From: Proteinivorax tanatarense
Lineage (GTDB): Bacteria; Bacillota; Proteinivoracia; Proteinivoracales; Proteinivoracaceae
DNA length: 64,000 bases
NCBI RefSeq assembly: GCF_040267685.1
Contig: NZ_CP158367.1
Span: 1,116,001-1,180,000 of the forward strand
Direction of reading: 5' to 3'
Shown here in pieces: positions 33,497 to 43,239 of this stretch. The notes beneath the pieces were generated by a model, which saw only the letters and a program-made list of their open reading frames with translations, was not told the DNA's origin and searched no databases. How positions within the stretch are numbered: position 1 is the first letter of the stretch; each line of letters opens with the position of its first letter. A program made the translations under genes and the position numbers.

Positions 33497-34609
33497 ATGG
33501 AAATATATGGGACTATTAAAAAGGGGAAAAGAACAAAGGACCTAATACCAGATTTAGAGCCAGGGGATATTGCATTAATAGATCATAAGGACATTGATGA
33601 GATAGCAGCAACTGGTCTTGTGGATAAAAAAGTAAAAGGAGTTATAAACATCAATAAGTCTGTTTCTGGTTTTTATCCTAATAGAGGGCCAGAAGTTTTG
33701 GTTGATAAAGGCATAATGCTATGGGACCAAGCTCCTAAAAAACTATGGGACAAGGTTAGATATGGACAAAAAGTAAAGATATTAGATGATGAAGTAATGG
33801 GTACAAATGTAAAATTGAGCAAGTCTCTCAGTAAAATTGATTTACGTGAAAAGCTTAATGAAGCGGAAAGAAATTTTGATAAAGTATTAGATTCATTTAT
33901 AGAAAATACTTTAGACTATGCCAAAAAAGAGAAAAAATTAGTTACTGGAAGACTATCCGTACCTTCAATTAAGACAAAAATTGAGGGAAGACCAGTAGTT
34001 GTTGTAGTGCGTGGCAAAAATTATAAAGAAGATTTAGCAGCGATGGAAAACTATATCAATGAAGTGAAACCAGTTTTGATTGCTGTTGATGGTGGTGCAG
34101 ATGCTCTTATAGGTCATAAGTTTAAGCCTCATGTAATTATAGGTGATATGGACAGTGTTTCTGATAAGGGTCTATTAATGGCTGATGAGATCATCGCCCA
34201 TGGTTTCCCAGATGGTAGAGTTCCAGCCTCACATAGGTTACAAAAGTTAGGAGTAAACTACAAAACAATATTTGCACCAGGTACCAGTGAAGATATTGCC
34301 TTACTTCTTGCTTATCAGCAAAAAGCTGAATTGCTAATTGCTGTGGGCACACATTCTAATATGATAGATTTTCTTGAAAAAGGAAGAAGAGGAATGGCTA
34401 GCACTTTTTTAGTTAGATTAAAGGTGGGCCCTAAACTTGTAGATGCAAAAGGTGTTAGCTCTTTATACAATAGACCTGTAAAAGCTAGGAGTATTATAGG
34501 TTTGATAGCTGCGTTAGTGTTGCCTTTTTTTGTGCTTATTTTGTATTCATCTACAATGCAGCAAATAATTAGGTTGTTCTTAATGAGGTTTAGGTACACA
34601 TTTTTTTAG
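33497..34609 (+). CDS. steA: SteA-like protein (putative cytokinetic ring protein, thiamine-pyrophosphokinase-like fold)
   Basis: A 370-residue protein. The middle region (about 175-320) resembles the thiamine pyrophosphokinase catalytic fold (VDGGADALIGHKFKPHVIIGDMDSVS), and one transmembrane helix lies at about 335-355. This matches SteA. In Corynebacterium it works with the coiled-coil protein SteB in cytokinesis and cell envelope integrity. The next gene is SteB/MctB-like, supporting the pairing. The role in this organism is inferred. Confidence 0.8.
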   Translation: MEIYGTIKKGKRTKDLIPDLEPGDIALIDHKDIDEIAATGLVDKKVKGVININKSVSGFYPNRGPEVLVDKGIMLWDQAPKKLWDKVRYGQKVKILDDEVMGTNVKLSKSLSKIDLREKLNEAERNFDKVLDSFIENTLDYAKKEKKLVTGRLSVPSIKTKIEGRPVVVVVRGKNYKEDLAAMENYINEVKPVLIAVDGGADALIGHKFKPHVIIGDMDSVSDKGLLMADEIIAHGFPDGRVPASHRLQKLGVNYKTIFAPGTSEDIALLLAYQQKAELLIAVGTHSNMIDFLEKGRRGMASTFLVRLKVGPKLVDAKGVSSLYNRPVKARSIIGLIAALVLPFFVLILYSSTMQQIIRLFLMRFRYTFF

Positions 34610-34622
34610 AAAGGAGATTTAT

Positions 34623-35396
34623 ATGCCTAGCTTTAAATTTCATATAGTTACAGTTATTTCGATTTTTGTTGCTTTAGCACTTGGAATAATGGTTGGTTCA
34701 ACCCTAAGTGATGGTATTATTTCAAATAGCCAGATGAATACAATAGATTTGATGCAATCTAGGATTACATTGTTAGAGGAAAAAAATAAGGGACTAGAAA
34801 CAGATATCCAAGAAATGAAGTTAGCAAAAACCAATCTAAAAGCAAGAGAAAGGGATTATTTTTATAAAACCTTAGAACAAAAGGATTATTCCATGCCTAT
34901 AACTTTGGTTTATTTTGATGAGCAGGATTTATTGACCCAATGGAACTATTATTTGGAAAATATTAATTTAAGTATAAATGAAATAGCTATAAATCCAGAC
35001 ATGGAGGAGGAGGTGTACAAACAAAAGCTCAGTCAAAATTTAGATGTTGAAGTAGACACTCTTTATACTATATTAGGGAAACAAACTGCAACAGGTATAA
35101 AAAGACAAGAGTTTAGCTATCTAACAACGCTGAAAGAACTAAATTTAGCCACTTTTACTGGAGAGGAGCCACCAGGAAGTAGAGAGACATATGTTTTTTT
35201 CTTTCAAGGGGATCATTATGATAATTCACTAGCAGAGCTAGCAAATACTTTTGTTGAAGAAGGTTTAAGCGTAATTATTGCTTTAGATGAAGAAGTGGAA
35301 GATGATTTTGTGGAAAGCCTAAATTATTCTGCAATTATCGTAGAGAATATAAACCAAAGTACAGGATTATTAGAAGTTCTAAAATCTATTAATTAG
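34623..35396 (+). CDS. SteB/MctB-like (copper transporter family) coiled-coil membrane protein
   Basis: A 257-residue protein with one N-terminal transmembrane helix (about 7-26, ALALGIMVGSTL), a coiled-coil (about 38-80) and a soluble extracytoplasmic domain. This is the architecture of the family named MctB or copper transporter, which includes SteB. Linkage to steA favours a SteB-like envelope role over copper transport. RBS AAAGGAG. Confidence 0.75.
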   Translation: MPSFKFHIVTVISIFVALALGIMVGSTLSDGIISNSQMNTIDLMQSRITLLEEKNKGLETDIQEMKLAKTNLKARERDYFYKTLEQKDYSMPITLVYFDEQDLLTQWNYYLENINLSINEIAINPDMEEEVYKQKLSQNLDVEVDTLYTILGKQTATGIKRQEFSYLTTLKELNLATFTGEEPPGSRETYVFFFQGDHYDNSLAELANTFVEEGLSVIIALDEEVEDDFVESLNYSAIIVENINQSTGLLEVLKSIN

Positions 35397-35415
35397 GAAG
35401 TTAGGGGTAGGTAAC

Positions 35416-36072
35416 ATGGTTACTGTATTAGTACCAGCTTATAATGAACAAAATAATATAAAGCAAACAATAATTGGGTTAAAAAGTATATCTGAAGTTA
35501 AAAAGATTTGTGTAATTGATGATGGTTCAAAAGATAGTACCTATGACCAAGCAAAAATGGCATCTCCTGATGTGTTAATTTCAAACTCTAAAAATCTAGG
35601 TAAAGGCAGTGCTCTTAACAGGCTAATTAAGTATGTCAGTGAAAGTGAACTTGTAGCTTTGGCTGATGGAGATCTAGGGAATAGCTCTAGAGAACTAAAA
35701 AAGTTAATTGTACCAGTAAAAAGTGGAAAGTGTGAGATGGCTATTGCATCATTCCCATCGGGAGCAAAAAAAGGAGGTTTAGGCATAACTCAACAGGTTG
35801 CTAGAAAAGGCCTTAAGTTAACAACAGGTATGTCACTTTTATTTCCTCTTTCTGGACAGCGTGTTATGACACATAACGTTTTTAGCCTTAGTACTCCTTT
35901 TGCGAAAGGGTTTGGCGTAGAAATGGCATTGAATAAAACTGCTGCTAAAAATGAGTTTATTGTTTTAGAAGTAGAGACTAATATGACTCACAACTATACT
36001 AAAAATGATTTTAAAGGTTACCTTCACAGGGGAAGGCAGTGTTGTAGCATTATACGACAACTTGTTCGTTGA
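35416..36072 (+). CDS. Family 2 glycosyltransferase
   Basis: A 218-residue GT-A enzyme. It has VLVPAYNEQNNI at the N terminus, VIDDGSKDST near 35 for the nucleotide and ALADGDLG near 80 for the metal-binding DxD. No transmembrane segment is evident, so it probably acts at the cytosolic membrane face. It sits between the SteB-like gene and a phosphoglycosyl transferase gene, which suggests synthesis of a lipid-linked envelope glycan. The acceptor and sugar are unknown. Confidence 0.82.
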   Translation: MVTVLVPAYNEQNNIKQTIIGLKSISEVKKICVIDDGSKDSTYDQAKMASPDVLISNSKNLGKGSALNRLIKYVSESELVALADGDLGNSSRELKKLIVPVKSGKCEMAIASFPSGAKKGGLGITQQVARKGLKLTTGMSLLFPLSGQRVMTHNVFSLSTPFAKGFGVEMALNKTAAKNEFIVLEVETNMTHNYTKNDFKGYLHRGRQCCSIIRQLVR

Positions 36073-36121
36073 TTTCGGATAAAGTTAATGTATTATAAAC
36101 TCTTTTAGAGGAGGAAAATCT

Positions 36122-36898
36122 ATGGAGGTTATAAAACTAATACTAGGTTTTGTAGTGTGCATATTATTGGCACAACCTGTATTAGAATTTAATTATAATT
36201 TTCAAACTAAAATAACTAACTATAAAAACAAGACCTTAAGTGTTGCTTTGGGTATGCTTCTGATCCTGACATTTTTTATAGTTTTTTTTATTGAAAGTAT
36301 TTTTTTTGCCGGCATAAACGTCGAAATACTGTTTGTATTTACCACTGTTTTTTTATTAGGCTACATAGATGATGTGAGTAATGATAATCACAATAAGGGG
36401 CTAAAAGGGCATATAAGAGCTATATCAAAAGGCGAGCTGACATCTGGCTTTATAAAAGCCGCTGGAGTACCGTTAACATTACTTTTATATATGGGTTTTA
36501 GTATATTTAATATAATAGAAGTATTTTTTTTGTCCTTAGTAGTAAATTTATTCAATTTTTTTGATTTAAGGCCAGGTAGGTGTCAAAAGGTTTTTATCTT
36601 ACTTTTTTTGCCCTTGACACTGCTTGTTGACTCCTCATATAACTATTTAATTTTAGGAGCTGTGATAGTGACACTATATCTTGATCTAGCAGAAATGGCA
36701 GTTTTAGGTGATGGAGGAGCAAATCTTTTAGGAGCAGTAATGGCAATAAATGTAATAAAATTGCCAACTGACATAAGAATTGGTTTATATTTTTCAGTGT
36801 TAATATTAACCATAGTAGGAGAAAAGTATTCATACACAAATATTATAGAAAAATCAAAGATTCTAACTTTTATTGATGAGATAGGAAGAATTAATTAG
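36122..36898 (+). CDS. MraY/WecA-like polyprenyl-phosphate phosphoglycosyl transferase
   Basis: A 258-residue polytopic protein with about eight hydrophobic segments. It keeps the family motifs GYIDDV near 80, NLFNFFDLRPGR near 141 (NxxNxxDG-like, with Leu-Arg in place of the Gly) and LGDGGANLLG near 196. It would transfer a sugar phosphate to undecaprenyl phosphate. At 258 residues it is shorter than MraY (~320), so a specialised role is likely. It ends the steA-steB-GT2 cluster. Confidence 0.78.
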   Translation: MEVIKLILGFVVCILLAQPVLEFNYNFQTKITNYKNKTLSVALGMLLILTFFIVFFIESIFFAGINVEILFVFTTVFLLGYIDDVSNDNHNKGLKGHIRAISKGELTSGFIKAAGVPLTLLLYMGFSIFNIIEVFFLSLVVNLFNFFDLRPGRCQKVFILLFLPLTLLVDSSYNYLILGAVIVTLYLDLAEMAVLGDGGANLLGAVMAINVIKLPTDIRIGLYFSVLILTIVGEKYSYTNIIEKSKILTFIDEIGRIN

Positions 36899-36924
36899 GC
36901 CTTACTAAAAATACCTCAATAACT

Positions 36925-36954
36925 GCAAACAGCCAGTGTTGTTTGCTTTTTTTT
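36925..36954 (+). terminator. Terminator after the steA cluster
   Basis: GCAAAC pairs with GTTTGC (36925-36930 with 36941-36946), followed by eight T residues. Confidence 0.7.
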
Positions 36955-37006
36955 ATTATGATAAAATTTACGTACAAGGTTTTTTCGAAAAGAGGAGGTT
37001 GTTTCC

Positions 37007-38731
37007 TTGTCATATAAAAATATTATGGGGCCTAATGAGATATTGGGGATTTTAGATAGCATAAAAGATGCTATAATGGCTATTGATTTAACGGGTAAAA
37101 TCATCCTAATGAATAAAGGAGCGGAGAAAATAGTAGAGGTTGAAGCAAATAAAGCAATAGGTAAACATGTTACAGAGGTTGTTCCTACTTCAAAGCTAAC
37201 TAGAGTAATTCGTGAGGGAAAAGGTGAGCTTAACAAAAGGCAAATAATTGGTAATAGTACTATATTAACTAATAGGATGCCAGTTTATAACCAACAAGGT
37301 AACTTAGTTGGAGCAGTTGCTGTTTTTAGAGATATCACTGAAGTTATAGAGTTAGCTGAACAAGCAACAAACTTAAAGGAAATACAAATAATGCTTGAAG
37401 CTATAATTAATGCTACTGAAGATGCTATATCTGTTGTTGATAAAAATGGAAAAGGTATGGTAATTAACCCCGCCTATAAAAAGCTTACTGGATATACTGA
37501 AAAAGATATAATAGGAAAGCCTGCTACGGTGGATATAAGTCAGGGAGAAAGCGTTCATTTAAAAGTTTTAAAAACTAAAAAACCTATTAAAGGTGTTAAA
37601 CTCAAAGTTGGTCCTAAAGAAAAAGAGGTTTTAGTTGATGCGGCACCAGTTATTGTAAACGATGAGTTAAAAGGAAGTGTCGCAGTTATTCACGATATTT
37701 CTGAAATAAAAAGACTAAATTATGAATTAGACAAAGCGAAAAGAATTATAAGAAAGTTAGAAGCTAAATATACCTTTGATGATATAATAGCTCAAGAAAC
37801 TAATATGAAAATGGCTATAGCTCAGGCAGAAAATGCTGCTGTAACCCCGGCTACTGTTTTGCTAAGGGGAGAAAGTGGTACTGGCAAGGAGATATTTGCT
37901 CATGCAATCCATAATGCTTCAAATCGAAGATTTAATCAATTTATAAGAGTGAATTGCGCTGCTTTACCAGAAAGTCTCTTGGAAAGCGAACTTTTTGGAT
38001 ATGTGGAAGGAGCTTTCACTGGAGCTAAAAGAGGAGGCAAAAAGGGGATTTTTGCTCAGGCTAATGGAGGTACTATCTTTTTAGACGAGATTGGGGAAAT
38101 TAGCTTAAATATACAAGCCAAGCTTTTGCGTGTGTTGCAGGAACGTGAGATTGTTCCTGTTGGAGAATCAAAATCACAAAATGTAGACGTTAGAATTATC
38201 GCTGCAACAAATGTTAATCTTGAGGAAGCAATTAAGAAGGGGACATTTAGAGAAGATCTCTATTACAGAATAAGTGTAGTCCCTATTTTTATTCCACCTT
38301 TGCGAGAACGTATTAACGATATAGAACCACTAAGTAAACATATTTTAAAAAAATTTAATCAAGATTATGGACGGAACATAGAAGGAATTTCCAAAGATGC
38401 AATAAATGTTTTATCAGATTACAGATTTCGAGGGAATGTGCGAGAATTAGAAAATATAATTGGCAGAGCAATTATTAATATGGATTTTTCTGAAAGGGTT
38501 TTAGATGAGAAGCACTTACCTCAGCTAGAAGCTGCTAACCCCACTTCATATGAAAAATTTAATAAAGTGAAAAATGTACTACCTTTAGATGAGGTTGTTG
38601 GTGGTATAGAAAAAGATTATATATCTAAAATATTGAAAAGGAATAATAACAATAAAACACAGACTGCAAAAGAACTTAAAGTCTCCATAAGAACACTGTA
38701 CAATAAGCTAGACAAATACAACCTGCAATAA
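37007..38731 (+). CDS. Sigma-54-dependent enhancer-binding regulator with two PAS domains
   Basis: A 574-residue activator of the BkdR/TyrR/RocR type. Two PAS sensor domains (about 8-115 and 125-235) are followed by the AAA+ domain with Walker A GESGTGKE near 288 and an intact sigma-54-contacting GAFTGA near 336. A Fis-type helix-turn-helix lies at the C terminus (about 533-574, [16 protein letters not shown]). It lies upstream of the branched-chain amino acid operon, whose promoter at 38924-38940 is sigma-54-type, so it is the probable activator. TTG start behind GAGGAGG. The signal sensed by the PAS domains is unknown. Confidence 0.92.
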   Translation: MSYKNIMGPNEILGILDSIKDAIMAIDLTGKIILMNKGAEKIVEVEANKAIGKHVTEVVPTSKLTRVIREGKGELNKRQIIGNSTILTNRMPVYNQQGNLVGAVAVFRDITEVIELAEQATNLKEIQIMLEAIINATEDAISVVDKNGKGMVINPAYKKLTGYTEKDIIGKPATVDISQGESVHLKVLKTKKPIKGVKLKVGPKEKEVLVDAAPVIVNDELKGSVAVIHDISEIKRLNYELDKAKRIIRKLEAKYTFDDIIAQETNMKMAIAQAENAAVTPATVLLRGESGTGKEIFAHAIHNASNRRFNQFIRVNCAALPESLLESELFGYVEGAFTGAKRGGKKGIFAQANGGTIFLDEIGEISLNIQAKLLRVLQEREIVPVGESKSQNVDVRIIAATNVNLEEAIKKGTFREDLYYRISVVPIFIPPLRERINDIEPLSKHILKKFNQDYGRNIEGISKDAINVLSDYRFRGNVRELENIIGRAIINMDFSERVLDEKHLPQLEAANPTSYEKFNKVKNVLPLDEVVGGIEKDYISKILKRNNNNKTQTAKELKVSIRTLYNKLDKYNLQ

Positions 38732-38771
38732 ATTGCAGGAAACAAAGTGCAAACGTGCAATTTATTGCAGG
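38722..38771. promoter_or_regulatory. Inverted-repeat pair, candidate upstream activator site for the BCAA operon
   Basis: CCTGCAATAAATTGCA and TGCAATTTATTGCAGG form a perfect 16-bp inverted repeat separated by 18 bp. Each arm is itself a near-palindrome (TGCAAT-WW-ATTGCA), suiting two dimers of a Fis-type HTH. The centre lies about 180 bp upstream of the -24 element, a usual distance for enhancers. It overlaps the last codons of the activator gene. Confidence 0.6.
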
Positions 38772-38824
38772 GGGGATGATTAGTTGTTTCATTGTAATAA
38801 AAAATAGCGAACTTTTAACACAAA

Positions 38825-38855
38825 TAAAAAAACCCTATAAATCGAGGGTTTTTTT
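38825..38855 (+). terminator. Terminator between the activator gene and the BCAA operon
   Basis: A stem of about 11 bp (AAAAAAACCCT with AGGGTTTTTTT) with a 9-nt loop and a built-in T run. Confidence 0.85.
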
Positions 38856-38923
38856 CATCTTTATACATGTAAAATCTATTTTATCAAATAATAGATTTAG
38901 GTAGTTTTTGTGGAAAGTAATGT

Positions 38924-38940
38924 TGGCATGGATATTGCAT
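38924..38940 (+). promoter_or_regulatory. Sigma-54 (-24/-12) promoter of the branched-chain amino acid operon
   Basis: TGGCATG-N4-TTGCAT, with exactly 10 bp between the GG of -24 and the GC of -12. This matches the sigma-54 consensus TGGCAC-N5-TTGCA closely. It lies 42 bp before the first gene, and an enhancer-binding protein gene is immediately upstream. Confidence 0.85.
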
Positions 38941-38981
38941 TTTAAATGTAATGTACAAAAAATGAAGGAGGGTGTTAGGTT

Positions 38982-40049
38982 ATGAAAATCTTTGAGATGA
39001 TGGAAAAAGAGGGACATGAACAATTGGTTTTTAACCAAGAGAAAATTTCTGGTTTAAAAGCCTTGGTAGCTATTCATGATACAACTTTAGGTCCGGCATT
39101 AGGTGGTTGTCGAATGTGGAATTATGACACTGAAGAAGAGGCGATTACCGATGTGCTAAGACTTTCAAAGGGTATGACATATAAGTCTGGAGCTACAGGC
39201 ACTGATTACGGTGGTGGCAAATCGCTTATATGGGGAGATCCTCAAAAAGATAAAAGTGAAGCGCTATTTAGAGCTTTTGGGCGCTACATAGATGTATTCA
39301 AAGGTAGATTCATGACTGGTACTGATGTGGGTACTACATTTCATGACTTCATTATAGCAAGGAAAGAAACTCAGTATGTTGGGGCTTTGCCAGAAGAATA
39401 TGGTGGTGGAGGAAATTCCTCTATAATAACCGCTTTTGGAACATGGAGGGGTATAAAAGCAGCTTGCAAGGAATCTTTTGGGACAGATGACCTGTCAGGA
39501 AGGACAGTTGCGGTACAAGGCCTAGGTAAAGTTGGCTATTTCTTGGTCAAACACCTTATAGAAGAAGGTGCGAAGGTTATAGGGACTGATATAGTTGATG
39601 CTCATATCGATAAAGTCAAGTCGGATTTTCCGCAAGTTGAAATTGTTAAGCCTGATGAGATATATTCAGTAGAGTGTGACGTATTCTCCCCAAATGCTTT
39701 AGGGGCCATTGTTAATGATGAAAATATTGATAAATTCAAATGCAAGGTAATAGCAGGTGCAGCAAATAATCAGCTAGCAGAATCTCGTCATGGAAAAGTT
39801 TTAGCTGATAAAGGGATACTTTTTGCCCCTGATTTCGTAGTTAATGCAGGTGGCCTTATCCAAGTAGCTGATGAATTAGAAGGATATAACAAAGGTAGGG
39901 CATATAACAAAGCATCAACTATTTATGATATGCTGATTCAAATTTTTGACATAGCAAGAGAAGAAAACATTATTCCAAATGAAGCAGCTGTTAAATTAGT
40001 TGATCAAAGATTAGAAACCATTGGTAGAATTTCTAGAACCTATAAATAA
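38982..40049 (+). CDS. Glu/Leu/Phe/Val-type dehydrogenase (divergent, copy 1)
   Basis: A 355-residue amino acid dehydrogenase that oxidatively deaminates hydrophobic amino acids with NAD. The catalytic Lys is in GMTYKSGATGTDYGGGK near 69-85 and the Asp in TGTDVGT. The second domain has the Rossmann VQGLGKVGY. The substrate-lining loop (SGATGTDY) differs from standard leucine dehydrogenase (AAAGLNL), which copy 2 at 42110 keeps. The preferred substrate may therefore differ (valine, isoleucine or an aromatic residue; inferred). First gene of the sigma-54 operon; RBS GGAGGGTG. Confidence 0.87.
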   Translation: MKIFEMMEKEGHEQLVFNQEKISGLKALVAIHDTTLGPALGGCRMWNYDTEEEAITDVLRLSKGMTYKSGATGTDYGGGKSLIWGDPQKDKSEALFRAFGRYIDVFKGRFMTGTDVGTTFHDFIIARKETQYVGALPEEYGGGGNSSIITAFGTWRGIKAACKESFGTDDLSGRTVAVQGLGKVGYFLVKHLIEEGAKVIGTDIVDAHIDKVKSDFPQVEIVKPDEIYSVECDVFSPNALGAIVNDENIDKFKCKVIAGAANNQLAESRHGKVLADKGILFAPDFVVNAGGLIQVADELEGYNKGRAYNKASTIYDMLIQIFDIAREENIIPNEAAVKLVDQRLETIGRISRTYK

Positions 40050-40063
40050 GGGTGGCTATAATT

Positions 40064-41125
40064 ATGAATGATTTAAAAGTTCTAGCAATAAACCCAGGGT
40101 CTACTTCCACTAAACTTGCCTATTTTAGTGGGGCAAAAATAATAAAAAAACATTCAGTAGATCATAATGCTAATGTAATTAAAAATTATGATAAGATTGT
40201 TGATCAGTTGGATTTTAGACTTGAAGCGATAGAAAACTGGTTAGACTCTGAGGGAATTACTAACTTAGACTGTGTAGTTGGGCGAGGTGGGTTGCTAAAA
40301 CCTATGCCTAGTGGAACATATACAGTTTCAGAAGAACTTAAAAAAGATTTAAAAATTGGCGTTCAAGGGGAACATGCTTCGAACCTTGGTGGTTTGATAG
40401 CTGATAGGATTGCTAAGAAAAATAGTGTGCCTGCTTTCATAGTAGATCCTGTGGCGGTAGATGAGTTTGATGATATCGCAAGGATTTCAGGCATGCCTGA
40501 AATAGATAGAAGAAGCTTGTTGCACGCTTTAAACATTAAAGCTGTTGCTCATAGAGCTTCTAAAGATCTTAATAAAGATGTAAAAGACTTAAATGTAATC
40601 ATAGCTCACCTTGGTGGAGGAATATCCATAGTACCTTTAACTAATGGAAGAATGATTGATGTGAACAATGCTAATGAATATGGACCCTTTTCTCCAGAAA
40701 GGAGTGGCGGACTACCAGTAGGTGACCTTGTAAAGCTTGCGTTTAGTGGAAAATATGATCTTGCTACAATAAAGAAAAAGATTACTCGCGAAGGTGGACT
40801 GGTTGGCTACTTAGGTACAAATGATGCTAGAGATGTAGAAAAAATGATTGTTGATGGAGATAAGAAAGCAGAGCTTATTTATAAAGCAATGGCTTATCAA
40901 ATATCAAAAGAAATTGCTGCTATGGCAACAGTCTTGCAAGGAAATGCGGAAAATATAATACTTACAGGTGGGTTAAGTTACTCTGATATGTTGGTTGATA
41001 TGATTAAGGAACATACAGAGTTTATTGCTCCTATTTTGGTTTACCCTGGAGAAGATGAAATGACAGCGTTATGTGAAGGTGCATTGAGGGTGTTGACAGG
41101 AGAAGAAAAAGCTAAAACATATTAA
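40064..41125 (+). CDS. buk: Butyrate kinase (copy 1)
   Basis: A ~353-residue ASKHA acyl kinase. It has [12 protein letters not shown] at the N terminus, GRGGLLKPMPSGTY near 76, HLGGGIS near 185 and TGGLSYSD near 300. It makes ATP from butyryl or isobutyryl/isovaleryl phosphate. The open frame starts at GTG 40052, but ATG 40064 is properly spaced behind AAGGGTGG. It sits between a dehydrogenase and the phosphotransacylase, fitting branched-chain acid formation. Confidence 0.92.
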   Translation: MNDLKVLAINPGSTSTKLAYFSGAKIIKKHSVDHNANVIKNYDKIVDQLDFRLEAIENWLDSEGITNLDCVVGRGGLLKPMPSGTYTVSEELKKDLKIGVQGEHASNLGGLIADRIAKKNSVPAFIVDPVAVDEFDDIARISGMPEIDRRSLLHALNIKAVAHRASKDLNKDVKDLNVIIAHLGGGISIVPLTNGRMIDVNNANEYGPFSPERSGGLPVGDLVKLAFSGKYDLATIKKKITREGGLVGYLGTNDARDVEKMIVDGDKKAELIYKAMAYQISKEIAAMATVLQGNAENIILTGGLSYSDMLVDMIKEHTEFIAPILVYPGEDEMTALCEGALRVLTGEEKAKTY

Positions 41126-41146
41126 TATTTTAAGGAGGTGAAGGTT

Positions 41147-42052
41147 TTGATAAAAACCATAAAAGGAATAATTGAACAAGCAAAATCTGTAGAAAAACAG
41201 ACACTTGCAGTTGCTGCAGCGGAAGACAAGGATGTCTTAGGAGCTGTAACTGAGTCTGTAGAAATGGGCATTGTAGAGGCAATTTTAGTAGGTGATAAAA
41301 AACAAATTGAAAAAATTGCCACCAGTGAAGGTTATAACTTAGAAAAATTGGAGGTTATTGACGAACCAAATAAAGTTCAAGCAGCTAGAAAGGCTGTTGA
41401 ACTAGTTTCCTCCCAAAAAGCTGACTTGGTTATGAAAGGTCTTTTAGGAACAGCTGATATACTAAGGGCTGTTTTGGACAAGGAAATAGGGCTTCGTACA
41501 GGGAAAATATTAAGTCATGTTGCTGCTTTAGAGGTAAGTGGATTTGAGAAATTGTTTTTATTAACAGATGGAGCAATGAATATTGCACCAGATTTAAAGC
41601 AAAAAATGCAAATAACACAAAATGCAGTAGAGGTAGCTAAGGCTCTAGGCATTGAGAAACCCAAAGTTGCACCTTTAGCTGCAGTAGAAGTTGTTAATCC
41701 AGATATGCAGCCATGCCTTGATGCGGCAGCATTATCACAAATGGCTCAAAGAGGACAAATCAAAGATGCAACAGTAGATGGGCCATTAGCACTTGACAAT
41801 GCTGTGTCGGCTGAAGCGGCAAAGCATAAAGGGATTGATAGTCCAGTTGCGGGCAATGCCGATATTTTGTTAGTGCCAAATATCGATGCTGGTAACGTTC
41901 TTTATAAATCAATGGTTTACTTTGCTCGCGCTGAAACTGCGGGTGTTATAGCAGGAGCTAAAGCACCAGTAGTTTTAACATCTAGAGCAGACACTCATCA
42001 AGCTAAGCTAAATGCAATTGCTTTAGGAGTATTAGTAGCCGCTAACCGCTAG
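41147..42052 (+). CDS. ptb: Phosphate butyryltransferase
   Basis: A ~301-residue phosphotransacylase (Ptb/Pta family). It converts butyryl-CoA or branched acyl-CoA to the acyl phosphate used by butyrate kinase. Features include VMKGLLGTADILRAVLDKEIGLRTG near 96 and a glycine/alanine-rich C-terminal region with LTSRADTHQAKLNAI. The start is set at TTG 41147 because AAGGAGGTG (41131-41139) gives it normal spacing. The frame-opening GTG at 41138 lies within the ribosome binding site. Confidence 0.92.
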   Translation: MIKTIKGIIEQAKSVEKQTLAVAAAEDKDVLGAVTESVEMGIVEAILVGDKKQIEKIATSEGYNLEKLEVIDEPNKVQAARKAVELVSSQKADLVMKGLLGTADILRAVLDKEIGLRTGKILSHVAALEVSGFEKLFLLTDGAMNIAPDLKQKMQITQNAVEVAKALGIEKPKVAPLAAVEVVNPDMQPCLDAAALSQMAQRGQIKDATVDGPLALDNAVSAEAAKHKGIDSPVAGNADILLVPNIDAGNVLYKSMVYFARAETAGVIAGAKAPVVLTSRADTHQAKLNAIALGVLVAANR

Positions 42053-42109
42053 GCAATTAACTTAGCGTTAGTATAAATTTAAAACATTTAAATTAAGGGA
42101 GGATTTATT

Positions 42110-43180
42110 ATGAAAATCTTTAAGTACATGGAAACTTATGACTATGAGCAGTTAGTCCTTTGTCATGACAAGACATCTGGTTTAAAAGCTATTATCGCAA
42201 TTCATGACACTACACTGGGTCCGGCATTAGGTGGTACAAGAATGTGGAACTATGATACAGAGGAAGAAGCTATAGAAGATGCATTAAGATTAGCTAAAGG
42301 AATGACATACAAAGCTGCAGCTGCTGGTCTAAACCTAGGTGGCGGTAAAACAGTTATTTGGGGTGATCCTAACGCTGATAAATCTGAAGAACTATGGAGA
42401 GCTTTCGGTCGCTATGTTCAAAGTTTAAATGGACGCTACATTACAGCTGCTGATGTAGGAACTGGAGTAGCAGACCTAGATATTGTAAAGGAAGAAACAG
42501 ACCATGTTACAGGTGTTTCTGAATCTCATGGCTCTAGTGGGGATCCATCTCCCAAAACTGCTTATGGTACGTTTAGAGGTATCCTGGCAAGCGCTAACGA
42601 AGCTTGGGGCTCTGACAGCCTAGAAGGTAAGGTTGTTGCTGTACAAGGTGTTGGAAAAGTTGGCTATTATCTATGTCAATACTTACATGAAGCTGGTGCT
42701 AAACTAATTGTTTCTGACATTAACCAAGAAGCTATAGATAGAGTAGTAAATGAATTTGGTGCAGAAGTTGTAGAGCCAGATGCGATTTACGGTGTAGAAT
42801 GTGATATCTATGCTCCTACAGCATTAGGTGCTACTGTTAACGACGACACTATTCCACAATTTAAGTGCAAAATTATTGCTGGTGCAGCTAATAATGTTCT
42901 TAAAGAAGAGCGCCACGGAGATGTTATACATGAAAAAGGAATTCTTTACGCTCCAGACTATGTAATCAATGCTGGTGGATTGATGAATGTTGCTGACGAA
43001 GTAAAAGGATACAATGAAGAAAGAGCAATGGAGAAGATTGCTACAATTTATGATAATATCAAGAGAGTATATGCAATTGCTAAGAGAGACAACATTCCGT
43101 CATATAAAGCTGCTGATAAAATGGCAGAAGAGAGAATTGAAAATCTAGGAAGAGTTAGAAGCACTTTCTTAAACAAATAA
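42110..43180 (+). CDS. Leucine dehydrogenase (copy 2)
   Basis: A 356-residue leucine dehydrogenase with the canonical [17 protein letters not shown] catalytic loop, [13 protein letters not shown] and the Rossmann [10 protein letters not shown]. It is clearly a paralogue of copy 1 but closer to characterised leucine dehydrogenases. It produces 2-oxoisocaproate or 2-oxoisovalerate for the Vor enzyme encoded downstream. RBS GGGAGGA. A stable hairpin follows. Confidence 0.92.
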   Translation: MKIFKYMETYDYEQLVLCHDKTSGLKAIIAIHDTTLGPALGGTRMWNYDTEEEAIEDALRLAKGMTYKAAAAGLNLGGGKTVIWGDPNADKSEELWRAFGRYVQSLNGRYITAADVGTGVADLDIVKEETDHVTGVSESHGSSGDPSPKTAYGTFRGILASANEAWGSDSLEGKVVAVQGVGKVGYYLCQYLHEAGAKLIVSDINQEAIDRVVNEFGAEVVEPDAIYGVECDIYAPTALGATVNDDTIPQFKCKIIAGAANNVLKEERHGDVIHEKGILYAPDYVINAGGLMNVADEVKGYNEERAMEKIATIYDNIKRVYAIAKRDNIPSYKAADKMAEERIENLGRVRSTFLNK

Positions 43181-43188
43181 ACTAGTTA

Positions 43189-43215
43189 GGAGAGTTGACT
43201 AGCTGTCAACTCTCC
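43189..43215 (+). other. Intercistronic hairpin between leucine dehydrogenase 2 and buk 2
   Basis: An 11-bp perfect stem (GGAGAGTTGAC with GTCAACTCTCC) with a 5-nt loop and only a weak downstream T content (ATTATT). It is likely an mRNA processing or stability element within the operon. Confidence 0.6.
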
Positions 43216-43239
43216 ATTATTAAAAGGAGGTAATGAAAA

